Assembly (NCBI RefSeq): GCF_000241265.1 | Contig: NZ_BAEE01000050.1 | Span: 1-64,000, forward strand | DNA: 64,000 bases | Reading direction: 5' to 3' | DNA from: Gordonia araii NBRC 100433 | GTDB lineage: Bacteria; Actinomycetota; Actinomycetes; Mycobacteriales; Mycobacteriaceae | Part shown: positions 8,997 through 18,752 of the stretch, piece by piece | Position numbering within the stretch: the stretch's first letter is position 1 | Layout of the letters: each line of letters starts with the position of its first letter | Notes under the pieces: model-generated | What the model was told of the DNA's origin: nothing | Databases searched by the model: none | Seen by the model: only the letters and a program-made list of their open reading frames with translations | Program-made: the position numbers and the translations under genes

Positions 8997-9844
8997 ACCC
9001 CACCAGCAACGCCGTTCGGGCCGGTTTCGTCCGCGGCGGCGTAGAACTCCGGCAGGTGTTCACGCACGCGCCCGACCTGATCGGTCAATTCCTGACACCC
9101 GCGATCACCCTCGCCGTGCTGTACCTCCTGCGCGACCGTCAGTACGCGGACAGCGATCTCTCCATCGCGCAACTCGCGCTCCCCGGCCTGATCGCCACCA
9201 TCGTCGTGTTCAACGGGCTGTTCGCCGTCACGAACGTCCTGGTCCTCGACCGCGAGGACGGAACCCTGCTCCGGGCGAAGACGGCGCCGAACGGGATGGT
9301 CGGCTACTTCGTCGGCAAGGTCGTCACGGCGACCGGTTCGGTGCTCCTCCAGGTGGCGGTCGTGCTGCTGGCGGGAATGGCGATCATCGGCGGGTCGTCG
9401 TTCGACGGTGCCGGTGCGTGGGCGACGTTCCTGTGGGTCGTGCTCCTCAGCCTGCTCGCGGCGCTGCCGGTCGGCGCCATACTGGGGAGCATGCTCGACG
9501 GACCCCGCGCGACTTTCCTGTTGACCATGCCGCTGATGGGCCTGGTCGGCATCTCCGGGATCTTCTACCCGCTGTCCGCGCTCCCCGGTTGGCTGCAGGG
9601 CGTCGCGCAGGTGTTCCCGATGTACTGGAGCGGGCTCGGTATGCGGTCGGCTTTGCTGCCGCCCGAGGCGGCCTCGGTCGAACTCGGCGAATCTTGGCGC
9701 CACGTCGAGACCGCCGCGGTCCTGGGTGTGTGGGCTGTGGTCGGATTCGCGGTCGCGCCCGTCGTGTTGCGACGAATGGCGAGTCGCGAATCGGGGTCGA
9801 GCGTCGCGGCGCGGCATGAGAAGGCGATCCAGCGTGCCTTCTGA
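8993..9844 (+). CDS. ABC-2 type permease
   Basis: This 283-residue protein has about six membrane segments, e.g. LALPGLIATIVVFNGLFAV, LQVAVVLLAGMAIIGG, LWVVLLSLLAALPVGAILG and AAVLGVWAVVGFAVAPVVL. It has the DrrB-type loop VLDREDGTLLRAKTAPNGMV and ISGIFYPLSALPGWLQGVAQVFPMYW before the fifth helix. It is coupled to the upstream ATPase by an ATGA overlap and forms the channel of that exporter. Confidence 0.92.
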   Translation: MNPTSNAVRAGFVRGGVELRQVFTHAPDLIGQFLTPAITLAVLYLLRDRQYADSDLSIAQLALPGLIATIVVFNGLFAVTNVLVLDREDGTLLRAKTAPNGMVGYFVGKVVTATGSVLLQVAVVLLAGMAIIGGSSFDGAGAWATFLWVVLLSLLAALPVGAILGSMLDGPRATFLLTMPLMGLVGISGIFYPLSALPGWLQGVAQVFPMYWSGLGMRSALLPPEAASVELGESWRHVETAAVLGVWAVVGFAVAPVVLRRMASRESGSSVAARHEKAIQRAF

Positions 9845-10076
9845 AGTCATCTACAACCGCATCGCGATGTTGCGGGCCGAGCGCGGGATCTCGCGACGAG
9901 AGCTGGCGCAAGCTCTCGGCGTCCACTATCAGACCGTCGGCTACCTGGAGCGCGGCGAGTACAGCCCGAGCCTGCACCTGGCACTGCGCATCGCGGCCTA
10001 CTTCGAGGTGGCGGTGGAGGTGGTCTTCTCGACGGAACCGTTCCCACGGCTGGGTTCGGCAACCGGGACGGCATAA
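9834..10076 (+). CDS. XRE-family helix-turn-helix regulator
   Basis: This 80-residue protein is almost entirely one HTH domain: IYNRIAMLRAERGISRRELA, ALGVHYQTVGYLERGEYSPS, then LALRIAAYFEVAVEVVFS. The GTG at 9834 has GAAGG ten bases upstream and overlaps the permease by 11 bases; an ATG at 9816 would add six residues. This YbzH/YozG-like size class often accompanies ABC exporters. It probably controls its own operon through the palindrome at 7987. Confidence 0.88.
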   Translation: MPSEVIYNRIAMLRAERGISRRELAQALGVHYQTVGYLERGEYSPSLHLALRIAAYFEVAVEVVFSTEPFPRLGSATGTA

Positions 10077-10080
10077 GCCC

Positions 10081-10110
10081 GGGCGGGAAGGCTGCCGGTT
10101 GCGCCCGCCC
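10081..10110 (+). terminator. hairpin after the ABC-XRE operon
   Basis: GGGCGGG (10081-10087) pairs with CCCGCCC (10104-10110) around a 16-base loop, four bases after the XRE stop. There is no U-tract. It separates this operon from the ESX-substrate operon that starts at 10190. Confidence 0.45.
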
Positions 10111-10189
10111 GATCATCCGATGGAACCGTTCGGCCCTCCGGTGCGTCTAATCCCATATGCGGCGAGACGCGCCGCGAGGGGGAGGGGCA

Positions 10190-10540
10190 ATGACGACCGG
10201 TGCGATATCCACCGCGCACGAATGGGTTGACTCGCGGACCACGACGCAATCGCGATCCGGTGCCGTCACGGTGACGACCACCGCTCAGGGGCTGCCCGTG
10301 GCCATCCGCCTCGCCGATTCGGCGATGAGGCTTGGCGCCGATGCGCTCGCCTCGCAGGTACTGGCACTGTGCGAGCAGGGCCGGATCGCGGCCAGCGTGC
10401 GGCTACGCGAACTTCTGGCCGCGGACGGGGTCGACGACGAGGTGCTCGCGACGATGTCGCTGGCCACGACGGATGACTTGGCCAGGGTCCAAGCCGTCGA
10501 CGACGAGCAGGCGTGTGCGCCGCGGACCTGGTTTCGGTGA
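10190..10540 (+). CDS. YbaB/EbfC-like protein of a T7SS substrate operon
   Basis: This 116-residue protein starts at the ATG right after GAGGGGGAGGGG; an upstream ATG at 10157 lacks this site. The pattern SGAVTVTTTAQGLPVAIRLADSAMRLGADALASQVLALC matches, over shorter blocks, the YbaB/EbfC-like (EspL-related) proteins found beside mycobacterial ESX genes. In ESX systems EspL-type proteins act as cytosolic chaperone-like partners. It is the first gene of an eight-gene operon. Confidence 0.8.
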   Translation: MTTGAISTAHEWVDSRTTTQSRSGAVTVTTTAQGLPVAIRLADSAMRLGADALASQVLALCEQGRIAASVRLRELLAADGVDDEVLATMSLATTDDLARVQAVDDEQACAPRTWFR

Positions 10541-10544
10541 CGCG

Positions 10545-10886
10545 ATGGCTAATCCGCAACTCGACGAACTCCTCGCCCAAGCCACGGTCGCGGCCGGGCG
10601 AATGGCCGACCTCGCCGATGGCTACGCCGCGCTCGTCGGTGAGGCGAGCGACGCGAACAAGCTGGTCGTCGCACGGGTCGACGGATCGGGTGCGCTCGTC
10701 GGACTCGATCTCGACTCGGCCGCCATGCGGCTGGGTTCTGCGGACCTGGGTGAGCTGATCGTGTCGACGGCGATGGTCGCCGCGCAGCGGGCCTATGCGC
10801 AACGGGCGGCGCTCACCGACGATTTCAATCGCGAGTTCGGCGAACTCGCTTCATACGATCCGGCGAATCAGGGGGAACGTCGATGA
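10545..10886 (+). CDS. second YbaB/EbfC-like T7SS-associated protein
   Basis: This 113-residue protein (start MANPQLDELLAQATVAAG) begins four bases after the previous stop. The ANKLVVARVDGSGALVGLDL strand pair and DLGELIVSTAMVAAQRAYAQ helix fit the YbaB/EspL fold. The pairing with the preceding gene suggests a heterodimer, which is an inference. Its TGA overlaps the next ATG (ATGA at 10883). Confidence 0.8.
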   Translation: MANPQLDELLAQATVAAGRMADLADGYAALVGEASDANKLVVARVDGSGALVGLDLDSAAMRLGSADLGELIVSTAMVAAQRAYAQRAALTDDFNREFGELASYDPANQGERR

Positions 10887-11182
10887 GTTCGGTGACGGTG
10901 TTCGGCGGAGCACTGGAGGGTTTGGCGGCCACCTCCGGAGCCATGGGGACGGCTCTCGCGACGGGCGGAGGGGTCAACGCGGCGGCCAACACCGCAGCGA
11001 TGGCCGCGGTGTTCGGCGTGATCGGCCAGGAGTTCGTCGCGGCCTTCGTCGCAGCCCAGGCGGCGCATCTCGCGGCGGTCGGAAACATCGCGGCCGTACA
11101 CGCCGGGACGGCCGCGTCGCTGTTGGCCGGGTCCGTCGAGTTCTCCGCAGCCGATGCGGCCGGTGCCGCCATGGTTCGGTGA
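10883..11182 (+). CDS. PE-like T7SS substrate
   Basis: This 99-residue Ala-rich helical protein resembles the PE domain in spacing: an N-terminal VTVFGGALEGLAATSGAMG, a central ANTAAMAAVFGVIGQEFVAAF and a final FSAADAAGAAM. PE proteins form helical hairpins that pair with PPE proteins and are exported by ESX systems. EspC/DUF2580 membership is an alternative. It is coupled by ATGA upstream and GTGA downstream. Confidence 0.75.
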   Translation: MSSVTVFGGALEGLAATSGAMGTALATGGGVNAAANTAAMAAVFGVIGQEFVAAFVAAQAAHLAAVGNIAAVHAGTAASLLAGSVEFSAADAAGAAMVR

Positions 11183-12534
11183 ACAGCGTTCCCGGCCCGG
11201 CCGCGGGCACGTCGACGGGGGAGCTGACAGTGGAGGGAGCGTTGCGCTCCGCTGGGTTGGGGCCGGTCCTCGACGCGCCGGTGTCGCAGGTGCTGAGGTC
11301 GCTCGGACTGCCGTCGTTGCCCGCCGTGCCTCCCTTGCCGCCGCTGCCCGGATTGCCGCCGCTGCCGGTGCTCGACCTGACCGCTCTGCTGAAGCCGCTC
11401 ACCGACCTGCTCGGGGCGTTCGGAACCGCCGACCTCGCCGGTGCCGGTGACCCGAGCAAGATCTTCAGCGGCCTGTCCACCCTGCTCGATCTCACGGTGC
11501 AGGGGACCACCGCCGCCCTCCGCGCGGTCGACCAGGTGTGGACCGGTGCGGCGTCGACCACGGCTGCCGCGAAGATGGGGAAGACGGCGGCGGAGACCGC
11601 GATGGTGTCGCGGCAGGGCAGCGCGATGTCGGTCGACATCACCGCGGCCGGAGGCATCGTGGCGACGGGACTCGCCGCGTTGCAGGCGGTTATCGTCAAG
11701 ACCGTCGGTTTGGTGGCAGCGACGATGCCGGTCATCTGGACCCCACCGGGCCAGGCTGCCGCGCTCGCCGCCATCGGCGCGGGGCTCGCCGAGGCGACCG
11801 CGGTGGTCACCGCGACCAAGGTCCAGCTGCTCGCGCCGACCGCCACGATGGCGGCCAACGGTGCGCCCGTCGCGGTCGGCGGCGCTCCGGCAGCGGGAAG
11901 CTCGCCCTTCGGAATCGCCGCGACGGTCCTCGACTCGGTGGCCGGGCCGTTGAAGGCCGCGACCGGGGTGCTCGGCTCGGCACTGGCGGCCGGTGCCCGC
12001 GGCACCGTCGGGGCGAAGGCGGTGAAATCGGCGGCCGACCGGACGGGTACCCGAGCTGAGAAAGACAAGTCTGGAAACTGTCGAACCGACGGGCAGCGCG
12101 ACGGCGCCACCGGGCTCGCCGGTGTGCGGGGATCCGCGGTTTCCGGGATGGGCGGCGGTGGGCGTGCCAGCGGCCTCGGCGTCGCCCGGGAGGTGACGGC
12201 CGAATACAGCGCCCGCACCCCGGTGCCGGGAGGCACGGAGCCGGCGGCGGTATCCGTCGCGCCTCATGCGACGCCGGGTGCGACGGCGACCGCGGGATCG
12301 GGGGCAGCGGTCGCACCGATGGGAGCGGCCGGTGCGCTCGGTGCCCATGCGATGGGACGAGTCGTCGGCGGTGCGGCGATCGTTCCCCGATCCGACGAGG
12401 CCGTCGCCGACTGCGACCAGACCTGGGCGCCTGCCGTGTTCGGGGACGATCAGCGTCCGCCATCCGATCCCGCGGCAGATGTCGATACGACGAGCGAAAG
12501 GCTCGCGGCACTCAAGGAGGAGTTGTTGTCATGA
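11179..12534 (+). CDS. large Ala/Gly-rich T7SS-associated protein, unknown function
   Basis: From GTG 11179 (GTGA overlap) this 451-residue protein has a Pro/Leu-rich stretch at about 45-75 (LPPLPGLPPLPVLDL), a helical middle with AAAKMGKTAAETAM, hydrophobic segments GGIVATGLAALQAVIVKTVG and AALAAIGAGLAEATAVV, then a long Gly/Ala/Thr-rich, probably disordered C-terminal half. I recognise no enzyme motif. Its place between PE-like genes suggests a secreted or surface partner of this operon. Confidence 0.75.
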   Translation: MNSVPGPAAGTSTGELTVEGALRSAGLGPVLDAPVSQVLRSLGLPSLPAVPPLPPLPGLPPLPVLDLTALLKPLTDLLGAFGTADLAGAGDPSKIFSGLSTLLDLTVQGTTAALRAVDQVWTGAASTTAAAKMGKTAAETAMVSRQGSAMSVDITAAGGIVATGLAALQAVIVKTVGLVAATMPVIWTPPGQAAALAAIGAGLAEATAVVTATKVQLLAPTATMAANGAPVAVGGAPAAGSSPFGIAATVLDSVAGPLKAATGVLGSALAAGARGTVGAKAVKSAADRTGTRAEKDKSGNCRTDGQRDGATGLAGVRGSAVSGMGGGGRASGLGVAREVTAEYSARTPVPGGTEPAAVSVAPHATPGATATAGSGAAVAPMGAAGALGAHAMGRVVGGAAIVPRSDEAVADCDQTWAPAVFGDDQRPPSDPAADVDTTSERLAALKEELLS

Positions 12535-12818
12535 CGTCGAATCTGACCGCCGACCTGTCGGCCATGGCCGATGTTGCCAAGGCACTCGACGACGTCGCGT
12601 CGTGTCTCGACACCTTGGTCGCTGACCGCGCCGCCGGGTTCGCTCCGTCGTCCGCCGGCGACGACGAAGTCAGCCGGGCGGTAGCAGGGGCATTGCGCAG
12701 CGCGGGAGAGCGCCTGGGTGTCGACGCTGCCGACGGAGCCGCGCAGCTCCGGGCCTTCGCCGTCGCCTTGCGCTCCCAGGCCGAGGCCATGAGGGCGGCC
12801 GACGCCGCCGAGGTCTGA
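12531..12818 (+). CDS. short EspC/PE-like protein
   Basis: This 95-residue helical protein (MTSNLTADLSAMADVAKALD) has the length and helix-turn-helix pattern of EspC/PE-like T7SS targets, with ALRSQAEAMRAADAAEV at the end. ATG 12531 overlaps the previous stop, with AAGGAGG upstream. The PPE-like gene follows three bases later, the classic PE-PPE arrangement. Confidence 0.75.
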   Translation: MTSNLTADLSAMADVAKALDDVASCLDTLVADRAAGFAPSSAGDDEVSRAVAGALRSAGERLGVDAADGAAQLRAFAVALRSQAEAMRAADAAEV

Positions 12819-12821
12819 CCC

Positions 12822-13784
12822 GTGGACCCGCGGACCGGTTTCACCGGCGTTGATTGGTCGGCACGCCCGGCCGAGCGACTGCGCGCTGATTTGATGGCCG
12901 GGGCCGGGCCGATTCCGCTCGGTGACTGCGCACAGGCCTGGGCGAGCGCGGCCGACGACCTGGCCGCGCTGGTGATCCGCACCCGCCGGGCCGCCGCGGC
13001 GATATCGGCGCATTGGGACTCTCCGGGCGCGAGCCAGGCGGTGACGGTGCTCGGCCGGTTGCCGGGGTGGCTCGACGCGCTTGCGCGCCGGGCCCAGCAG
13101 GAACGCGACCTCGCTCGTGCGGCGATGAGTGCGGTCGAGGCGGCCAGGTTGTCGATGCCGGCCGCCGCGGTGCTCGACGATGCTCGTGCTCGCGTCGTGG
13201 CGCTCGGCAACACGATCGGATTCGCCGCCATGATGACCGGTGGTGTGGCCCGCTCCGAACGTGCGCTGGCGGAATCGGCTGCTGCCGCCGCCAGGGTGAT
13301 GGCCGACTACGAACGCTCGTCGACCGAGGCGGCGACCACTCCGCGCCCACCGCTGCCCGCCCCGGTGCTTACGCGTGCGGACGGCGCGAGTGCGCCGGCA
13401 ACCGCTAGCCGTGGGGCCTCCGGGGGTGCTGGCGGAGCCGTCGCCGCATCGGTACCCCGGGTCCTCGGCGCCTTTTCCGCACCCCGATTCGCCGGCGGCC
13501 GTGTGGTGGGTGACGCCCGGAGTGGGGACGGGCAACGTCAGTCGCAGACCGCGGCGGGTGACCCCGCGCACCGCGTCGGCGGGGTGGGGCCAGTGGCGCC
13601 GCCCGCGGGGACTGCTGGCTCGTCGCGCGGTGCCTCCGCGTCGACGGATACCGCGTTCACCGTGCCGCTCGCCGCCGTCGACGACGCTTCCGACGAACCA
13701 CTGACCTGGGCGGAGTTGACCACCCACGACCAGGTGCGGGTGTGCGGGGAGCCGACGAAAGACTCGGATCGCACAACCGTGTGA
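12822..13784 (+). CDS. PPE-like T7SS substrate
   Basis: This 320-residue protein starts at GTG 12822. Residues 1-170 follow the PPE fold: AGAGPIPLGDCAQAWASAA, a WXG-like turn at HWDSPGASQ, ARRAQQERDLARAAMSAVE and ALGNTIGFAAMMTGG. The remaining 150 residues are Ala/Gly/Pro-rich. PPE proteins are exported with a PE partner; here the partner is probably the 95-residue protein just upstream. The lack of a true PPE motif at the N-terminus marks it as divergent. Confidence 0.78.
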   Translation: MDPRTGFTGVDWSARPAERLRADLMAGAGPIPLGDCAQAWASAADDLAALVIRTRRAAAAISAHWDSPGASQAVTVLGRLPGWLDALARRAQQERDLARAAMSAVEAARLSMPAAAVLDDARARVVALGNTIGFAAMMTGGVARSERALAESAAAAARVMADYERSSTEAATTPRPPLPAPVLTRADGASAPATASRGASGGAGGAVAASVPRVLGAFSAPRFAGGRVVGDARSGDGQRQSQTAAGDPAHRVGGVGPVAPPAGTAGSSRGASASTDTAFTVPLAAVDDASDEPLTWAELTTHDQVRVCGEPTKDSDRTTV

Positions 13785-13812
13785 TCCGGACCGAGAAAGA
13801 AGGGGGAACACC

Positions 13813-14121
13813 ATGCCCGGATCAGGGCTCAACCTCGACGTCGCGGCGTCGATGGCGTCGACCAAGTCGGTCGCCGGGATCGTCGATGAAATGCAGCAGG
13901 TGATTCGCGCCATCCAGCAGGCGTCGCAGAACGCCGCGACCACCTGGAAGGGGAGGGCGTCGGGGGCGTATGACACGACGCATGCCGACTGGAGCGCGAG
14001 TGCCACCAAGCTGAACGTCGCGCTTGAGGACATCAAGGCCAAACTGACCTCGTCGTTCGCCGGCTACGGCGACGAAGACGACTCGGGTGCGGCGACCATC
14101 ACCGGTTCGTTGGCCGTCTGA
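13813..14121 (+). CDS. WXG100 protein (EsxB-like)
   Basis: This 102-residue protein has the WXG turn in ATTWKGRASGAYDTTHADW, flanked by two amphipathic helices, which is the ESAT-6/CFP-10 fold. The YDTTH pattern after the turn corresponds to the helix 2 start. AAGAAGGGGG precedes the ATG. It is 21 bases from the next esx-like gene and should form a heterodimer with it, as EsxA and EsxB do. Confidence 0.88.
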   Translation: MPGSGLNLDVAASMASTKSVAGIVDEMQQVIRAIQQASQNAATTWKGRASGAYDTTHADWSASATKLNVALEDIKAKLTSSFAGYGDEDDSGAATITGSLAV

Positions 14122-14142
14122 GACGGCGGGGAGGGGAGAACC

Positions 14143-14436
14143 ATGAGTGTCATCCAGTACGACTTCGGCGCGCTCGACGCGTTGACCAGCGACCTGAACC
14201 GTAACTTCGCCCGACTCGAACAGTTGTCGGGCCAGTTGCGCACCCAGGTGAACGCCTTGGCCTCGCACTGGCAGTCCGTGCAGGGCGCGCAGGCCTACCA
14301 GGAGGCTCAAGCCCACTGGGATCGCGTTTTCGACGAGTCACGCGGTCGCCTGAACAACCTGAGCAATGCGGTCTCCAAAGCGTCTTCGACGATGGGGAAC
14401 ACCGACATGCGGGTGGGTCGCACCTTCGCGGTCTGA
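14143..14436 (+). CDS. WXG100-family protein with a WQS turn (EsxA-like)
   Basis: This 97-residue protein opens with MSVIQYDFGALDALTSDLNR, typical of EsxA/EsxT-like partners. The turn is ALASHWQSVQGAQAYQEAQ, so Ser replaces the Gly of the WXG motif. Helix 2 continues AHWDRVFDESRGRLNNLSNA. It is the last gene of the operon and is followed by a 12-bp terminator-like stem. Confidence 0.88.
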   Translation: MSVIQYDFGALDALTSDLNRNFARLEQLSGQLRTQVNALASHWQSVQGAQAYQEAQAHWDRVFDESRGRLNNLSNAVSKASSTMGNTDMRVGRTFAV

Positions 14437-14447
14437 TTCGTCGGGGG

Positions 14448-14475
14448 CCGCCGCCACCCACGCGGGTGGCGGCGG
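14448..14475 (+). terminator. terminator of the ESX-substrate operon
   Basis: CCGCCGCCACCC (14448-14459) pairs perfectly with GGGTGGCGGCGG (14464-14475) around an ACGC loop, twelve bases after the last stop; TCGTTCC follows. It closes the eight-gene operon. Confidence 0.75.
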
Positions 14476-14579
14476 TCGTTCCGGCGTCGCCACGAGGGGA
14501 ATCGGCCGGGCGTCGCGCGTCCGCATCGGCGTGCGCCTAAGCTTCGTGGGGTCTGTCCCACAACGAAAGGTCCGCACCG

Positions 14580-15551
14580 ATGGCCGGAGGACTCGCGGCG
14601 CTCCTCGACGATGTCGCAATGCTGGTGAAGCTGACCGCCGCCTCCATCGACGACGTCGGTGCTGCCGCCGGCAAGGCGAGCACGAAGGCGGTGGGCGTCA
14701 TCGTCGACGACGCTGCCGTCACCCCGCGCTACGTGCAGGGCATCTCGCCCAAGCGCGAGCTGACGATCATCGGGAAGATCGCGCGTGGCTCGATCCGCAA
14801 CAAGCTCGTCTTCATCCTCCCGGCGATCATGCTGCTCAGCCAATTCGCGCCATGGGCGCTGACGCCGCTGCTCATGATCGGTGGAACGTACCTCTGCTTC
14901 GAGGGCGCCGAGAAGATCTGGGAGAAGATCACCGGCCATCACTCGGAGGTGCAGACGCCCGCCGCGCAGGCGGGGCCCGATCAGGAGAAGACCCTGGTCG
15001 GCGGAGCCGTCCGCACCGACTTCATCCTTTCCGCCGAGATCATGGTCATCGCCCTGAGCGAAGTGGCCGACGAGAGCTTCTGGATGCGTCTCGGCGCCCT
15101 GGTCGTCGTCGCCTTCTTCATCACCGCCCTCGTCTACGGGGTCGTCGCGGTGATCGTGAAGATGGACGACGTCGGGCTGGCGATGGTGCGGCGACGCAGC
15201 AAGCTGGCGAGGCGCACCGGTCGGTACCTGGTGCGCGCGATGCCCGTCCTCATGGCTGTGCTGTCCTACGTCGGTGTCATCGCCATGTTGTGGGTCGGCG
15301 GTCACATTGTGCTCAACGGGATTCATGAGCTCGGCTGGGACCCGCTCTACGACTTCGTGCACCACCTCCAGGAGAAGGCGGCCCACGCCGCGCCGTTCTT
15401 CGGCGGCTTCGTCGGCTGGCTGGTGAATACCTTCTTCTCCGCCATCCTCGGCTTCGTCGTCGGCTCCGTGGTGGCGGGAATCGTGCACGTGGTCAAGCCG
15501 CACAAGCCCGCGCCCTCCGAGCAACCTGCGCCGGGCGAGGCCCAGACGTAA
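14580..15551 (+). CDS. DUF808 (YedI-like) inner-membrane protein
   Basis: This 323-residue protein has the DUF808 N-terminus MAGGLAALLDDVAMLVKLTA and ASIDDVGAAAGKASTKAVGV. About six membrane helices follow, e.g. LVFILPAIMLLSQFAPWAL, LVVVAFFITALVYGVVAVI and LMAVLSYVGVIAMLWVGG. The FEGAEKIWEKI segment is conserved in the family. Function is not established. A GAAAGG site precedes the ATG. Confidence 0.92.
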   Translation: MAGGLAALLDDVAMLVKLTAASIDDVGAAAGKASTKAVGVIVDDAAVTPRYVQGISPKRELTIIGKIARGSIRNKLVFILPAIMLLSQFAPWALTPLLMIGGTYLCFEGAEKIWEKITGHHSEVQTPAAQAGPDQEKTLVGGAVRTDFILSAEIMVIALSEVADESFWMRLGALVVVAFFITALVYGVVAVIVKMDDVGLAMVRRRSKLARRTGRYLVRAMPVLMAVLSYVGVIAMLWVGGHIVLNGIHELGWDPLYDFVHHLQEKAAHAAPFFGGFVGWLVNTFFSAILGFVVGSVVAGIVHVVKPHKPAPSEQPAPGEAQT

Positions 15552-15652
15552 CACGACTGTCACAGCATCAGCCGGTGCCGGCGGTTTCAGTGCGCTAGCG
15601 TCTACGGGCAACCGAAGTACGACGCCGTTGACCACCGAATCCCGGGAGCGCG

Positions 15653-17170
15653 ATGAGCAACCCACTGCTGCGCACGAAGTCCATCGAGCAGTCGATCGCC
15701 GACACCGACGAGCCGGGTCGTCGGCTCCGGCGAAATCTCAGCGCATGGAACCTCGTCGTATTTGGCGTTTCGGTCGTCATCGGGGCGGGGATCTTCGCGG
15801 TCGCCGCGCAGATGGCGGGCGACAAGGCCGGGCCGGCGATCTCGCTGTCCTTCGTGATGGCCGCCGTCGCGTGCGCGCTGGCCGCGCTCTGTTACGCGGA
15901 ATTCGCGTCTACCGTGCCGGTCGCGGGCAGCGCCTACACCTTCGGCTATGCCACCTTCGGCGAGTTTCTTGCTTGGGTCCTCGGTTGGGATCTTGTGTTG
16001 GAGTTCGCGGTCGGCTCGGCGGTGCTGGCCAAGGCTTGGTCGTCCTACCTCGACAACGTCATCGGCGTGTCGGGGACCGCTGCCGTCTCAATCGGGTCGA
16101 GCCAGCTGTCGGTCGACTGGGGGGCGTTGTTGGTCATCGCGGCGATGGCGACGCTGCTGGCCATCGGGACCCGGATGTCGTCGTTGTTCACCGCTGTCGT
16201 CACGGTCATCAAGGTGTCCGTCGTGCTGTTCTTCATCGTCGCCGGCATCTTTTTCATCGAGAAGAAGAACTACACGCCGTTCGTGCCGCAGAGTGTGCCG
16301 GGTGATCATGAGCCCGGTGTCGACTCGACGCTGTTCTCGCTGATCACCGGCGGCGGAGGATCGGCGTACGGTTGGTACGGGGTTCTCGCGGCCGCGTCGA
16401 TCGTCTTCTTCGCCTTCATTGGCTTCGACGTCGTCGCGACGACCGCGGAGGAAACGCGCAATCCCAGTCGCGACATCCCGCGTGGAATCATCGGCTCGCT
16501 GGTCATCGTGACGGTCCTTTATGTGGCGGTCTCGATCGTCGTCACGGGCATGGCGCCCTACAAGGATCTCAAGACCACCGTGAACCCGGACGGCACGAAG
16601 GACCACAAGACGCTGGCCGACGCCTTTGCGCTCCACGGTGCCGACTGGGCGGAGAAGCTGGTCGGCATCGGCGCGCTGATCGGCCTGACGACAGTGGTCA
16701 TGGTGCTGTTGCTCGGCCAGATCCGGGTCCTATTCGCGATGAGTCGCGATGGACTGATTCCCCGGTCAGCGTCGGTCACGAGTGCGCGGTTCGGCACCCC
16801 GCTACGGCTGACGGTGATCGTCGCGGTCGGCGTGGCATTGTTGGCCGCGGTCTTTCCGATGGATCGCCTCGAGGAGATGGTCAACGTCGGAACGTTGTTC
16901 GCCTTCGTGGTGGTGGCGGCCGGGGTTCTCGCGCTGCGGCGGATGAGGCCCGACCTGAAACGTGGGTTCACGGTGCCCGGTGGCCCGGTGATCCCCGTCC
17001 TGGCGATCGTCGCCTGTCTGTGGCTGATGCTCAACCTCACCGCGCTGACCTGGATTCGGTTTGTCGCGTGGATGGCGCTCGGTGTCGTCGTGTACTTCGC
17101 CTACAGCATGCGTCATTCGATGGTCGGTCGTCGGGAACGCGGTGAGCTGCCCGCCGCGGGCGGCGACTGA
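15653..17170 (+). CDS. APC-family amino-acid permease
   Basis: This 505-residue protein has about 12-13 membrane helices. The first helix carries the substrate-site motif VVIGAGIFAVAAQMAG, followed by ALAALCYAEFASTVPVAGSA and YAT. The IGFDVVATTAEETRNPSRDI segment is the cationic-amino-acid-transporter (CAT/YfnA) hallmark. GGGAG precedes the ATG. It probably imports cationic or neutral amino acids; specificity cannot be read from the sequence. Confidence 0.93.
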   Translation: MSNPLLRTKSIEQSIADTDEPGRRLRRNLSAWNLVVFGVSVVIGAGIFAVAAQMAGDKAGPAISLSFVMAAVACALAALCYAEFASTVPVAGSAYTFGYATFGEFLAWVLGWDLVLEFAVGSAVLAKAWSSYLDNVIGVSGTAAVSIGSSQLSVDWGALLVIAAMATLLAIGTRMSSLFTAVVTVIKVSVVLFFIVAGIFFIEKKNYTPFVPQSVPGDHEPGVDSTLFSLITGGGGSAYGWYGVLAAASIVFFAFIGFDVVATTAEETRNPSRDIPRGIIGSLVIVTVLYVAVSIVVTGMAPYKDLKTTVNPDGTKDHKTLADAFALHGADWAEKLVGIGALIGLTTVVMVLLLGQIRVLFAMSRDGLIPRSASVTSARFGTPLRLTVIVAVGVALLAAVFPMDRLEEMVNVGTLFAFVVVAAGVLALRRMRPDLKRGFTVPGGPVIPVLAIVACLWLMLNLTALTWIRFVAWMALGVVVYFAYSMRHSMVGRRERGELPAAGGD

Positions 17171-17249
17171 CCCGACACGATAGCCTGGTCTGCGACCGTG
17201 CACCGCCCGCCGACGACGCGCGTCCGGGGGCATCTGAGTAGGGGAGCGA

Positions 17250-18743
<1,494 letters not shown>

Positions 18744-18752
18744 TTTGCCGGG

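Noticed and set aside
15552-15565. GTCACAGC half-site upstream of the permease
   Set aside because: A single half-site is expected by chance.
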